DNA of 64,000 nucleotides from the NCBI GenBank assembly GCA_002734065.2, contig NVXU02000020.1, positions 113,402-177,401 on the forward strand. The letters run 5' to 3'. A model generated the notes under the pieces. The model did not search any database. It was given only the letters and a program-made list of their open reading frames with translations, and was not told the DNA's origin. Source of the DNA: Fluviicola sp. (GTDB lineage: Bacteria > Bacteroidota > Bacteroidia > Flavobacteriales_D > Crocinitomicaceae). Both the position numbers and the translations under genes were made by a program. Shown piece after piece: positions 53,801-61,656 of the stretch (the first letter of the stretch is position 1; every line of letters begins with the position of its first letter).

Positions 53801-55451
53801 TTACGATGTTGTGAACTCGAATACAACGAATTTATCTTCTACGGAAATCGTAACAGATGCAATTTGTACAACTGCGACAGGAGCAATTGACGTTACCGTT
53901 GTTGGTGGCGTTGGTCCATTTTCATTCTCATGGTTATCTGGAGAATTAACAGAAGACATCACAGGTCTTACCGCTGGAAATTATGAAGTGACAATCACTG
54001 ATGGTGTCAACTGTCAAGTAACGCAAACGATTGTTGTGAATTCACAAAGTTCAGGACTTGGATTTACGAACTTAAACATTACCAATGAATCTTGTGGAGC
54101 AGCTGACGGGGAGATTGTTATATTTACGGGAGGTACAGCAGATGATTATTACTTAGACGGAGTAAATAATGGAGGCCCTACTATTAGCAACTTGGTTGCA
54201 GGAACCTACTTAGTATCTATTTCTGACAATCAAGGTTGTACGGCTGACACGACTGTAACAGTTGGGGCGGATAATCCATTTACGATAGCTGACGTTACTA
54301 CAAATGAATCTTGTGCAGACGGAACAGGTGCCATTGACATTACAGTGACAGGTGGAGGTTTTGGTGGATATGATTTCTTATGGTCAACAGGAGAAACAAC
54401 AGAAGATATTTCTGGGCTTTCTGCTGGGACATATACTGTTACCGTTTCGCAAACATTTGGAGGTTGTAGTTTAGACTATGATGTAATCGTTGGAAACGAT
54501 GTTACTTTTGAAATTACAAGCATAATTGCTGATGATTACTGCCAACAGGGCAATGGACTGATTGACTTAACAGTGGTTACGGGCTCAGGCTTGACTTATT
54601 TATGGTCGACGGGTGCAACGACAGAGGATGTTACAGGCTTAGCTGCAGGAAACTATTCTGTTACTGTTACTGACCCCGCAGTTGGGGGTTGTGTTGAAAC
54701 GATTAATTACGTTGTTGTGGCTTCCAATAACGGAATGTCTGCAAGCTCAATCATTACAGATGAAACGTGCAACACTTCAAATGGAGCGATTAACTTGACA
54801 ACGTCTGGAGGTTCTGGCACATTCACATACGCTTGGAGCAACAGCGCAACAACAGAAGATATTACAGGTCTTTCAGCTGCCACTTATACGGTAACAATCA
54901 CTGATCAAGGAGACAATTGTATGATTACAGAATCTTACACAGTAAATAATATCAACACGGTATTTGGAGGTTCAGGAACTGTTACAGATGCTACTTGTGC
55001 TACTTGTGGTGATGGAGCCGTTAATGTTACCTTATCGGGAGCAACAACGTACACCTTCGCATGGAACAACGGAGCAACTACAGAAGATATCACAGGAGTT
55101 AACCCTGGTAATTATATATTGGTTGCGACTTCTGCAGAAGGATGTGACACGACAATGGTATTTGATGTACTGAATACTGTTTCATTATTGGAGAATGAGA
55201 TCTTAAACATGTCGCTTAGTGTTCAGCCAAACCCAGCATCATCGAGTTTCACAGTCACTATCGAGTTGCCAACAGGTCAAGATGGAGAGGTTGTTATTAC
55301 AGATGCTCTTGGAAAGCTAATTTACAAGATAGAGGTTGCAGGAGAACAAGAATTGATTGTGAATTCTTCAGAATTTGCTGCTGGAACGTATTTCATAGCA
55401 TTGAAATCTCGAAAATTTGTGAAAATGGAGAGGGTAGTGATTAATCATTAA
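47802..55451 (+). CDS. giant SprB-repeat adhesin with anchor-L, P-domain and T9SS domains
   Basis: 2549 residues. Signal (1-~23), choice-of-anchor-L domain (~40-235, FVFASEEYPEYAP), Calx-beta-like part (~255-350), one SprB-type repeat (~370-440), a proprotein-convertase P-like domain (~455-640, CLTLEHSYLGDLQIQVVAPS, then MNGTWTIQVTDQFNLDNG), then 24 tandem SprB repeats (~645-2455), and the T9SS type A sorting domain (~2470-2549). Repeat pattern: CG...GAIDI, then WSNGATTEDL, then AGTYTVTVTDANGC. Each has paired Cys. SprB-repeat proteins include the gliding adhesin of Flavobacterium johnsoniae; this protein is a candidate adhesin or gliding-track protein. Divergent from the glycine-rich adhesin. 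Confidence 0.93.
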   Translation: MKKLHSFLLFGLFSSLGFSNLNAQITVTGGQTAQQLAEILAGPNITVTNAILTGGGVASGSFAGTNSDIGFDSGVLLSTGNITEAPGPNNAGNVGANLNNPGTAEMTALAGVNTFDAITLEFDFEVQSSTIQFNYVFASEEYPEYAPPNNAGFNDVFAFYISGPGITGQENIALVPNSTSAVAINNINPVTNSQYYIDNTGGNDIQYDGFTTILEASRGNLTPCQVYRLRLVIADAGDGVWSSAVFLQENSLIQGTVNVQTQTINADDIALEGCIPASFTFSYDEISNQDQVINFTVGGTAVNGVDYQFVDSSMTIVAGDTSATIYINAFSDGITEGQESVWIIYQPAACAPFDTAFLFIDDAQPIDFTLDGFDLNCFGDNSGQIQVNATGGFPPYTFEVTYPNASVANTQTNPITGLAAGTYSVQVTDSYGCQADALVIGGVFDADTTFLPDVPGGTVTTYDAPLDIQGFNNGQTITDVSQIQQICLTLEHSYLGDLQIQVVAPSGEIIILKQQNGGGSCDLGEPIATGPVDGSAGSLLTDPGVGYEYCFNASPVYGTMVNESNNFTRNYTDALGNNYTDNYLPAGSYTPFENFTGLIGADMNGTWTIQVTDQFNLDNGYIFNWYISLVGDLPDTLVTLIEPAEIVTTGFVTNSTCGGSDGSINIDIVDAVAPYTVLWSNGVTTEDLTGIAAGTYTVTVTDANGCQSIETFLVNNIGSLAITSSSSTTSCFGGSNGTIDITPSGGQLPYTFSWDSGQSTEDITGLIAGDYTVTMQDQMGCIISEIVTVEDASQMIIVANSVLNEECNTDNGSIDISVTGGTGSYGYQWSSGESTQDISNLTSGTYTVDVIDGNGCTATASYTLVNDLSNCSAYCFIAVEENLISDEDCGSGNGSIDINVLNALAPVTFSWSNGSTTEDLSNLSAGTYTVVASDANNCSVSMSFTVNNNTGNLSISNANVSEENCGNLNGAIDITVNGGAMPYSFSWSNGSTTEDLSNIAAGSYSVTITDGNGCQATSSYTVANNAGSLAATASIIPETCTSGNGSINQTITGGNGVLTYSWDSGQTTQDVSGLSTGTYVATVTDETGCFIENTYFVDQTTGDISLIGSNITNETCGNSQGAINVTLTGANLVYTWSNGATTEDLTGVSAGNYTLQVTNAQGCVLDAGPFSIINTSGTLTVSTQLITEEVCGNANGSINMNIAGGLMPYTFSWSNGSTDEDLLNLTAGTYTVTVTDANGCSESRSVVVGANSGTLSIQNAILTDENCGDNAGAIDLIPNGGAAPLTFAWSNGATSEDLSGLAAGTYTVNITDQNGCQVSGSYSINNQANSIAYTSVVTNEICTNGQGEITVNVTGGTAPYTYVWSNGGTTATISGLTSATYSVVISDNNGCSIQSENFTIGNTANGMTASTVVTDAACGNNGSIDLIVNGGSAPLVFAWSNGATIEDITNLGAATYSYTVTDANSCEVSGSATVIETNGAITYTFSTTSETCGNGLGGINLTPAGGGGTFTFLWSNGATTEDLTNLSSGTYSVTITDQNGCSITTSNIQISNNAGTLNISNVVATDETCSNGLGNIDISITGGSAPITFAWSTGASTEDISNLSAGTYSVIVTDANGCEATTQAVINSSAGSLAITQPVVTDENCSNGQGSVNITINGAANPISYQWSNGATTEDLTNLSAGTYSVTVTDGNGCTVTGSYDVLNNGTSLAISGASISDEYCGSGSGSISVNVSGGASPYNYSWDNGSTTSLNDNLSSGTYNLTVTDASGCQVSNSYFVANNAGNLAVTGVVTDENCGDGTGAIDITTTGGNAPLAFAWDTGQTTEDLTSLSEGPYNLTVTDNFGCTANYSGTVTNISGGLAVSIASVTDENCGQLDGAVDALVTGTGIVSTVWDSGQTTEDLTGVSAGTYTITVTNNVGCSATASATVTNQTGTLAITFSNVGDENCQNGQGFIDIEVSGTGPFTYLWSDGQTTQDAINLSANTYSVVITDGVGCELNASYDVVNSNTTNLSSTEIVTDAICTTATGAIDVTVVGGVGPFSFSWLSGELTEDITGLTAGNYEVTITDGVNCQVTQTIVVNSQSSGLGFTNLNITNESCGAADGEIVIFTGGTADDYYLDGVNNGGPTISNLVAGTYLVSISDNQGCTADTTVTVGADNPFTIADVTTNESCADGTGAIDITVTGGGFGGYDFLWSTGETTEDISGLSAGTYTVTVSQTFGGCSLDYDVIVGNDVTFEITSIIADDYCQQGNGLIDLTVVTGSGLTYLWSTGATTEDVTGLAAGNYSVTVTDPAVGGCVETINYVVVASNNGMSASSIITDETCNTSNGAINLTTSGGSGTFTYAWSNSATTEDITGLSAATYTVTITDQGDNCMITESYTVNNINTVFGGSGTVTDATCATCGDGAVNVTLSGATTYTFAWNNGATTEDITGVNPGNYILVATSAEGCDTTMVFDVLNTVSLLENEILNMSLSVQPNPASSSFTVTIELPTGQDGEVVITDALGKLIYKIEVAGEQELIVNSSEFAAGTYFIALKSRKFVKMERVVINH

Positions 55452-55472
55452 TCTCAATTACGCTTAATTAGA

Positions 55473-55510
55473 AATTAGTACAGGTCGGTCGCGACCGACC
55501 TGTACTAATT
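55473..55510. terminator. 38-bp perfect palindrome after the giant adhesin
   Basis: Perfectly self-complementary, centred between 55491 and 55492, core GGTCGGTCGCGACCGACC as at 35216-35269 but with different outer arms (ATTAGTACA/TGTACTAAT). Followed by CTATTTTTTT, so a terminator for the adhesin gene is likely. Confidence 0.75.
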
Positions 55511-55557
55511 CTATTTTTTTGTATCCAATAGAAAAACGCGCAATACAATTAATTTAC

Positions 55558-55565
55558 TATTTTTG
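55558..55565 (+). promoter_or_regulatory. -7 box of metK
   Basis: TATTTTTG, an exact match, 27 nt before the ATG at 55593. No SAM riboswitch-like structure is visible in this short leader. Confidence 0.6.
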
Positions 55566-55592
55566 TTCTCGCAATAATTTAAAGCAAAATTT

Positions 55593-56849
55593 ATGTCATA
55601 TTTATTTACATCTGAATCCGTTTCAGAAGGACATCCAGATAAAGTTTCAGATCAAATTTCTGATGCACTTATTGATAATTTCATGGCGTTTGACCCGCAA
55701 TCTAAGGTTGCTTGTGAAACATTGGTCACAACTGGACAGGTTGTTTTGGCTGGAGAAGTTAAAACGAACACGTACTTAGATGTTCAGAAAATCGCAAGAG
55801 AAACAATTGCAAAAATAGGATACACGAAGTCAGAATATATGTTTGACGCCAATTCTTGTGGTATTCTTTCTGCAATTCATGATCAATCTGATGATATCAA
55901 TCAAGGTGTTGACAAAGCAAATCCTGAAGAGCAAGGTGCGGGAGATCAAGGAATGATGTTTGGCTATGCTACCAAAGAAACGGAAAACTACATGCCGTTG
56001 GCTTTGGATTTAGCACATAAAATTTTGCAAGAATTGTCCAATGTTAGAAATAATCATCCAGAATTGATTGATTATTTAAGACCAGATGCAAAATCGCAAG
56101 TAACAATTGAGTATTCTGACGACAATGTTCCACAGAGGATTGACACTATTGTTGTTTCAACACAGCACGATGATTTTGATACAGAACCTGTAATGCTTGC
56201 AAAAATTAAAGCAGACATAGTAAATATTGTTATTGCGAGAGTAAAACAATCTTTGCCTGCAGAAATTCAAGCATTATTTACCGATCAAATTCAATACCAT
56301 ATCAATCCAACAGGTATCTTCGTAATTGGAGGTCCTCACGGAGATACTGGTTTGACAGGTCGTAAAATAATCGTAGATACTTACGGTGGAAAAGGTGCTC
56401 ACGGTGGTGGTGCATTCTCCGGAAAAGATCCTTCTAAGGTTGACAGGTCCGCAGCTTATGCAACGCGACATATTGCAAAAAACATGGTTGCAGCAGGACT
56501 GTGTGATGAGGTCTTGGTTCAAGTCTCTTATGCAATTGGAGTGGCAGAACCTTGTGGTTTATTTATTGACACTTACAGAACTTCAAAGGTTGATATGACT
56601 GATGGAGAAATGGCATCAAAAATTTCGGAAATTTTCGACATGCGCCCTTACTTTATTGAGCAGAGATTAAAGTTAAGAAACCCAATTTATTTTGAAACAG
56701 CTGCTTTTGGGCACATGGGAAGAAAAAATGAGGTAGTAACAAAAACATTTACATCTCCTGACGGAACAACAATTTCTAGAGAGGTTGAATTGTTTACATG
56801 GGAAGCATTGGATTACGTTGACAAAGTAAAATCTGCTTTCGGTCTGTAA
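55593..56849 (+). CDS. metK: S-adenosylmethionine synthetase
   Basis: 418 residues, cytoplasmic tetramer making S-adenosylmethionine from methionine and ATP. Signatures are [17 protein letters not shown] at the start, the second block [12 protein letters not shown], and [19 protein letters not shown] near the middle. Length and order are standard. It has its own -7 box and a strong terminator downstream, so it is monocistronic. Confidence 0.97.
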   Translation: MSYLFTSESVSEGHPDKVSDQISDALIDNFMAFDPQSKVACETLVTTGQVVLAGEVKTNTYLDVQKIARETIAKIGYTKSEYMFDANSCGILSAIHDQSDDINQGVDKANPEEQGAGDQGMMFGYATKETENYMPLALDLAHKILQELSNVRNNHPELIDYLRPDAKSQVTIEYSDDNVPQRIDTIVVSTQHDDFDTEPVMLAKIKADIVNIVIARVKQSLPAEIQALFTDQIQYHINPTGIFVIGGPHGDTGLTGRKIIVDTYGGKGAHGGGAFSGKDPSKVDRSAAYATRHIAKNMVAAGLCDEVLVQVSYAIGVAEPCGLFIDTYRTSKVDMTDGEMASKISEIFDMRPYFIEQRLKLRNPIYFETAAFGHMGRKNEVVTKTFTSPDGTTISREVELFTWEALDYVDKVKSAFGL

Positions 56850-56864
56850 AACAGTATAGATTTT

Positions 56865-56898
56865 AAAAGTCCTTCATTGAAAAGTGAAGGACTTTTTT
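56865..56898 (+). terminator. intrinsic terminator after metK
   Basis: AAAAGTCCTTCA (56865-56876) pairs with TGAAGGACTTTT (56885-56896) around an 8-nt loop, and the right arm runs into the T-tract that ends at 56898. Confidence 0.85.
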
Positions 56899-57026
56899 GT
56901 TTTATAGAAATTGAACTCACGAAAAAAGGATACTTAAAACCGTCTTTTTTCCGTTCATCAAATTATTCTGACAAGTTTCATTTTTGTTCTTAATTTCAAG
57001 CTAATTAATCTTTAAAAGAATAGAAA

Positions 57027-57776
57027 ATGAAAAAAGTAGCAATAGCATTATTATTTGTCGCAGGAGTATTTGTTGCAAAAGCACAAGATATAACAGTAGA
57101 TAAAATTGTAGAAACATACATCGAAAATATTGGTGGGCAAGAAGCTTGGGATAAAGTGGAAGGCATGGAAATAAAAGCATCGGTTAACGCACAGGGAATG
57201 GATATCCCTTTGACAATTACCAATCTAAAGGATGGTAGATCAGCCGTTGTTGTTAATTTCCAAGGAATGATTTTCTACCAAAACATGTTTGACGGAGAAG
57301 CAGTTTGGGGAACAAACCAAATGACTATGGCAGCAGAAAAAGGAGAATCAGAAGATACGGAGAATACTAAAAGAGCAGTTGGAGAATTTCCAGGTGAATT
57401 ATTCACCTACAAAGAGATGGGTTACACGCTTGAGTTGGATGGAGAAGAAACAAAGGAAGGTGTTGAATGCTACAAACTTAAAATGACGAAAACGCCGCAA
57501 TTAATTGACGGTGAAGAGGTTGATAACATAACTTATACGTATATTGATAAGGAGAGTTTTGTGCCTATTTTAGAGGAGGAAGAAATAATGTCTGGTCAGA
57601 TGAAAGGGCAAATTTCTCAGACACTTTTCAGCGACTATCAAGAAGTTGAGGGTATTTATATGCCTTTCTCAATGACACAACAAGTAGAAGGTATGGGTGG
57701 AAGCGAGATTGTTATAGAATCTGTCAAAATAAACCCAGAAGTGAAAGACGAATTATTTACTTTCCCTGAAAAATAA
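57027..57776 (+). CDS. secreted LolA/RseB-like protein
   Basis: 249 residues, signal MKKVAIALLFVAGVFVAKAQ. The remainder is all-beta in prediction: IVETYIENIGGQEAWDKVEG, then GMEIKASVNAQGMDIPLT, and late SQTLFSDYQEVEGIYMPFS. This layout is typical of Bacteroidota proteins annotated as outer membrane lipoprotein-sorting-like (LolA/LolB half-barrel). It may carry a hydrophobic ligand in the periplasm; no lipobox. Stands alone between two terminators. Confidence 0.72.
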   Translation: MKKVAIALLFVAGVFVAKAQDITVDKIVETYIENIGGQEAWDKVEGMEIKASVNAQGMDIPLTITNLKDGRSAVVVNFQGMIFYQNMFDGEAVWGTNQMTMAAEKGESEDTENTKRAVGEFPGELFTYKEMGYTLELDGEETKEGVECYKLKMTKTPQLIDGEEVDNITYTYIDKESFVPILEEEEIMSGQMKGQISQTLFSDYQEVEGIYMPFSMTQQVEGMGGSEIVIESVKINPEVKDELFTFPEK

Positions 57777-57800
57777 TTAAGCAATTTATCACAATACAAC

Positions 57801-57833
57801 AAAATATGCGGTCATCTAAAGGTCGCATATTTT
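57801..57833 (+). terminator. terminator after the LolA-like gene
   Basis: AAAATATGCG (57801-57810) and CGCATATTTT (57824-57833) pair perfectly around a 13-nt loop, and the right arm merges into a T-rich stretch. Confidence 0.8.
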
Positions 57834-57859
57834 GTTTAGAACAGTAACTCACAAGCATT

Positions 57860-60800
57860 ATGAAATTAATACAAGCACTATTATTCGTTGGACTTTCTTA
57901 CTCAGTATCTGCTCAAGGCATCGAGAAACTAAATGGGAATGCTCTTTTTGGAGACATTCAAGCAAGACATATCGGACCAGCATTAATGAGTGGGCGAGTA
58001 AGCGATGTCGTTGGACATCCTACGGACAACAAAACTATTTACATCGGTACTGCTGGAGGTGGTGTTTGGAAATCAACTGATGGTGGAGTGATGTTCAACT
58101 CTATCTTTGATAAACATTGCCAATCGATAGGTTGTGTTGCCATTGACCCCGTGAATCCTGACAAAACTATTTGGGTCGGAACGGGAGAAGTTTGGACGAG
58201 AAATTCAACCTCTATCGGAGACGGGATTTTTAAATCAACCAACGGAGGTAAGACCTGGAAAAAAATGGGTCTTGATAAGTCAGACCGAATTAGTTCTATC
58301 CAAATCAACCCAAACAACACAGATGAGGTTTTTGTTGGTGTGCAAGGGGCACTTTGGGGACCTAACGAGGAGAGAGGAGTCTATAAAACGACTGATGGCG
58401 GAACTTCTTGGGAGAAAATTTTCTACATAGACGAGAATACAGGTTGCTCAGAATTAGTAATGGATCCGAACAATTCTAAGATTCTTTATGCTTCTTTTTG
58501 GGAACACAGAAGAACAGGATGGTCATTCAGTTCTGGCGGAGAGAATTGTGCGTTATACAAAAGTATTGATGGTGGAAAATCATGGAACAAAATTCATAAC
58601 GGTTTTCCGAAAGGAACTCTAGGAAGAATTGCTTTAGCCATTGCTCCGTCGAATAGTTCAATTCTTTATTCTGTCGTTGAGTCAGAAAACAAGGACAAAA
58701 GCGGAATGTATCGTTCAGAAGATGCTGGAGCAACCTGGAAGCACCTAAATTCTGACTTCGGATTAGTTGTACGCCCTTTTTACTTTTCAAGAATTGTCGT
58801 GCACCCGACCAATCCAGATATTGTTGTCAAGGCGGGTCTCTTTGGTTCTTTTAGTCGAGATGGCGGAAAAACATACAAGAGTTTAGGTTCAATGCATCCG
58901 GATATTCATGACATTTGGTTCGATATCAAAGATCCTGATAAAATGTTTGTGGCAACAGATGGAGGGTTGTATCGTTCTTTGAACCTCGGTTCCACAATGG
59001 AAATCATTGAGAACCTTCCGATTTGTCAGTTTTATCACATCAGTGTTGACAATCAAGAACCGTATAACATTTATGGTGGCTTGCAAGATAACGGAAGTTG
59101 GTACGGTCCTTCTTCGAGTCCTGGTGGAGTAGAAGCAAGAGATTGGGAAACGATAGGTTATGGAGATGGATTTCGAGTGTATCCTCATCCTGCAGAACCT
59201 TCTATTACCTATTCTGAAATGCAAGGAGCACAGGCAATTTGGAGGTTTGATGACAAGATTAAGCAATCAAAAGTTGTGAAACCACTTGCTGTGAAAGGAG
59301 ATCCTAAATTGCGTTTTAATTGGAATACTGCAATAACGACAAGTCTAAACAATGCCGATCGTTTGTATGTTGGCAGTCAATTTTTGCATGTTTCGGATGA
59401 TAGAGGAGATAATTGGAGAAAAATCTCTCTAGATTTGACAACCAATGACAAATTGAAGCAAAATCAGGAAGAATCAGGAGGCTTGTCCAAGGATAATTCT
59501 GGTGCAGAAAATCATTGTACTATTTTTACCATTGCAGAATCTGGTCTTGATGAGAATGTAATTTGGGTTGGAACTGATGATGGCAATGTGCAGGTTACAA
59601 AAAACGGAGGCAAAGATTGGGAGAACGTTACCTTAAACATTCCAGAACTTCCTAAAAACACATGGTGCTATCACATTGAAGCAAGTTCTTTTGACAAAGG
59701 AACGGCCTATGCTGTCTTTGATGGACATACGAGCAATGATAAGAATACCTATTGCTACAAAACAGCTGATTTTGGAAAAACGTGGAAATCTATAATCACG
59801 GATGATGTTTATGGTTTTGCAAGAAGTTTTCAAGAAGATTTTGAAAATCCGAATTTGCTGTTTTTAGGAACAGAATTTGGACTGTATGTAACGCTAAATG
59901 GAGGTCAAAATTGGGTGAAATTTGAGAACAACATGCCAGCAACGGCCATTCATTATTTGGAAATGCAAAAGCAAACCAATGATTTAGTGATGGGCACACA
60001 TGGTCGTGGAATCATTATCATGGATGATGTTTCTCCATTGCGACAAATTTCTGAAGAAATGATGAAAAAACCATTGACTTTTATGCAGATGCAAGCTTTT
60101 GAGATGAACGAGAAAAGTTCTTTTGGAGGAACCAGTTCAGAAACACAATTTGTTGGAGCAAATCCTTCTACCAATGCCAGAATCACCTATTTCTTATCGA
60201 AACGACACACTTTTGGCAAAATGACGATGGTGGTTCAAGATATGAAAGGCAATTTTATCACTAAACTTTCTCCAGGAAAGAAAAAGGGAATTAATATTGT
60301 GCATTGGGCATTCCGTTCTTCAGTGCCAAAAGTTGCTAAAGGCAAAACGTTCTCAAGAGGTGGAATGACAGCGCCAAGAGTTGCTGCAGGAAAATACAAA
60401 GTTGTTATTACAAAGGGAAAAGAATTTTTTGAAACAACAATAGACGTTAAATATCCGAAGAATTCTGTGTTCTCCCTTGAAGAAAGAAAAGAGCAAGCCA
60501 AGGTCTCCAAGATGCTTTTTGACATGAATGAAGAATTGGCATACATGGTGTATCAAATGGATGAATACATCGCTCATACTTCTAAACAAGTTGATGCGAA
60601 TTCTAAAATGAAAAAAAGCGCTCTTAGTTTGAAGAAAGAACTCGTTTCATTGAAAGAAACATTGGTAATCACATCTGGAGATAACTATGTGGGAACCGTT
60701 GAAAATCAACTGCGAGAAAAATTGGGTGATATCTATGGAGAAATTACAGGTTATTATGGTGCTCCAACAAAAACTCAAATGGAGAATGTTGCTTTGATAG

Positions 60801-60940
60801 AAGGGCTAATGAATGAAGCAAGAGCTGGTTTTTCTTCAATTAAAGCAAAGTCTATAAAAAAATACGAGCTTGGTTTAACGAAGAATGCTATTGATCTTCC
60901 CGTAATGAAAACATTTGAAGAATTCGTTAAGAAATTCTGA
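57860..60940 (+). CDS. secreted BNR/VPS10-like beta-propeller protein
   Basis: 1026 residues, signal MKLIQALLFVGLSYSVSAQ. Repeated Asp-box/BNR motifs: STDGGVMFNS, STNGGKTWKK, TTDGGTSWEK, SIDGGKSWNK, SEDAGATWKH, TKNGGKDWEN and TLNGGQNWVK, giving two beta propellers (~20-690). The C-terminal ~300 residues form a beta domain and coiled segment (KSALSLKKELVSLKETLV). Family members are annotated as glycosyl hydrolase or VPS10/sortilin-like; I see no clear catalytic residues, so an exo-enzyme activity is not shown. No T9SS domain recognised. Confidence 0.85.
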   Translation: MKLIQALLFVGLSYSVSAQGIEKLNGNALFGDIQARHIGPALMSGRVSDVVGHPTDNKTIYIGTAGGGVWKSTDGGVMFNSIFDKHCQSIGCVAIDPVNPDKTIWVGTGEVWTRNSTSIGDGIFKSTNGGKTWKKMGLDKSDRISSIQINPNNTDEVFVGVQGALWGPNEERGVYKTTDGGTSWEKIFYIDENTGCSELVMDPNNSKILYASFWEHRRTGWSFSSGGENCALYKSIDGGKSWNKIHNGFPKGTLGRIALAIAPSNSSILYSVVESENKDKSGMYRSEDAGATWKHLNSDFGLVVRPFYFSRIVVHPTNPDIVVKAGLFGSFSRDGGKTYKSLGSMHPDIHDIWFDIKDPDKMFVATDGGLYRSLNLGSTMEIIENLPICQFYHISVDNQEPYNIYGGLQDNGSWYGPSSSPGGVEARDWETIGYGDGFRVYPHPAEPSITYSEMQGAQAIWRFDDKIKQSKVVKPLAVKGDPKLRFNWNTAITTSLNNADRLYVGSQFLHVSDDRGDNWRKISLDLTTNDKLKQNQEESGGLSKDNSGAENHCTIFTIAESGLDENVIWVGTDDGNVQVTKNGGKDWENVTLNIPELPKNTWCYHIEASSFDKGTAYAVFDGHTSNDKNTYCYKTADFGKTWKSIITDDVYGFARSFQEDFENPNLLFLGTEFGLYVTLNGGQNWVKFENNMPATAIHYLEMQKQTNDLVMGTHGRGIIIMDDVSPLRQISEEMMKKPLTFMQMQAFEMNEKSSFGGTSSETQFVGANPSTNARITYFLSKRHTFGKMTMVVQDMKGNFITKLSPGKKKGINIVHWAFRSSVPKVAKGKTFSRGGMTAPRVAAGKYKVVITKGKEFFETTIDVKYPKNSVFSLEERKEQAKVSKMLFDMNEELAYMVYQMDEYIAHTSKQVDANSKMKKSALSLKKELVSLKETLVITSGDNYVGTVENQLREKLGDIYGEITGYYGAPTKTQMENVALIEGLMNEARAGFSSIKAKSIKKYELGLTKNAIDLPVMKTFEEFVKKF

Positions 60941-60973
60941 GTATTTTAAGTTGAACTTAACTTAAAGAAGAAT

Positions 60974-61006
60974 GTCGTCTTAATTAATTTTAGGGCGACT
61001 TTTTTT
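60974..61006 (+). terminator. terminator after the BNR gene
   Basis: GTCGTC (60974-60979) pairs with GGCGAC (60994-60999) with one G-T pair, loop 14 nt, followed by a run of T. Confidence 0.65.
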
Positions 61007-61075
61007 CTTTAATAAGCAACCAACTGAATTGTTTTTCGTTTCTTTACTGTAACTAAAGTAAACTATAAAACTATA

Positions 61076-61207
61076 ATGAAAAACTCTACACTTACAGCCG
61101 TGCCTATCGTGCTGTTTTTCAACCCATTAACAAAAACATATTTTGAAGTAAAAAAAGGCGATAGTGAATTTACTAATTCATTCATTGTTGAGTCTTTTCA
61201 AGATTGA
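61076..61207 (+). CDS. possible 43-residue ORF, unknown
   Basis: ATG at 61076, TGA at 61205-61207. Encodes 43 residues with a short hydrophobic stretch (LTAVPIVLFFNP) and then polar sequence (TYFEVKKGDSEF). No clear ribosome site or homologue recognised. It may be real, a gene remnant or chance. Confidence 0.25.
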   Translation: MKNSTLTAVPIVLFFNPLTKTYFEVKKGDSEFTNSFIVESFQD

Positions 61208-61277
61208 TCTGCAGTATCACATTAAAATTTTTAACACCTAACATAAACATTTCAATTATTAATATAATTAAATAAAG

Positions 61278-61652
61278 ATGAACAAATTATTAGTCACAGT
61301 ATTAACAGTTTTCGGATTATTTATAATAAACCCGCTGTTTTCTCAAAGTAATACATACGCTATAGTCCAAACCAATAACGTTACTAACATTTCTGACTAT
61401 AGCGCTGCAATGGATGCAGCAAATTTTGACGCTTATAGATTTATTAATAAAAGAAGAAAGATATTCTTCGATACAGGAGTAGAAATTGAATTACTTAGTG
61501 TTTATGAATTACAAACATTGAATATTCCAGTAGATGCTTCAAAAGGAAGGATTTACAATGTAAAACTAGACACAAAACCAATTTATAGATTAGGTGAAAA
61601 CGGATATATTTTGGCAGAAATTGAACCTATAAACACATCCGAAAAGCAATAA
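61278..61652 (+). CDS. small secreted protein, unknown function
   Basis: 124 residues, signal MNKLLVTVLTVFGLFIINPL. The mature part has NISDYSAAMDAANFDAYRFI, VELLSVYELQTLNIPVDASK-like sequence and a strongly conserved-looking ending. I do not recognise a family. It starts a two-gene unit: the large repeat protein begins 4 nt after its stop, so it may be an accessory to that export cargo. Confidence 0.6.
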   Translation: MNKLLVTVLTVFGLFIINPLFSQSNTYAIVQTNNVTNISDYSAAMDAANFDAYRFINKRRKIFFDTGVEIELLSVYELQTLNIPVDASKGRIYNVKLDTKPIYRLGENGYILAEIEPINTSEKQ

Positions 61653-61656
61653 AACT

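Larger units (their letters stand above)
60941..61277. other. gap between the BNR gene and the small secreted gene
   Basis: 337 nt. It contains the terminator at 60974-61006 and one 43-codon ORF at 61076; otherwise AT-rich sequence with no recognisable element or promoter box. Confidence 0.6.

Noticed and set aside
47802..55451. Repeats resembling a CRISPR array or integron
   Set aside because: Units are in frame, about 226 bp apart, and encode conserved protein repeats; no short direct repeats with unique spacers and no cas genes.
55510..55593. SAM riboswitch before metK
   Set aside because: The sequence between the palindrome and metK is about 80 nt and AT-rich with a plain promoter box; no SAM-riboswitch-like helices could be built.
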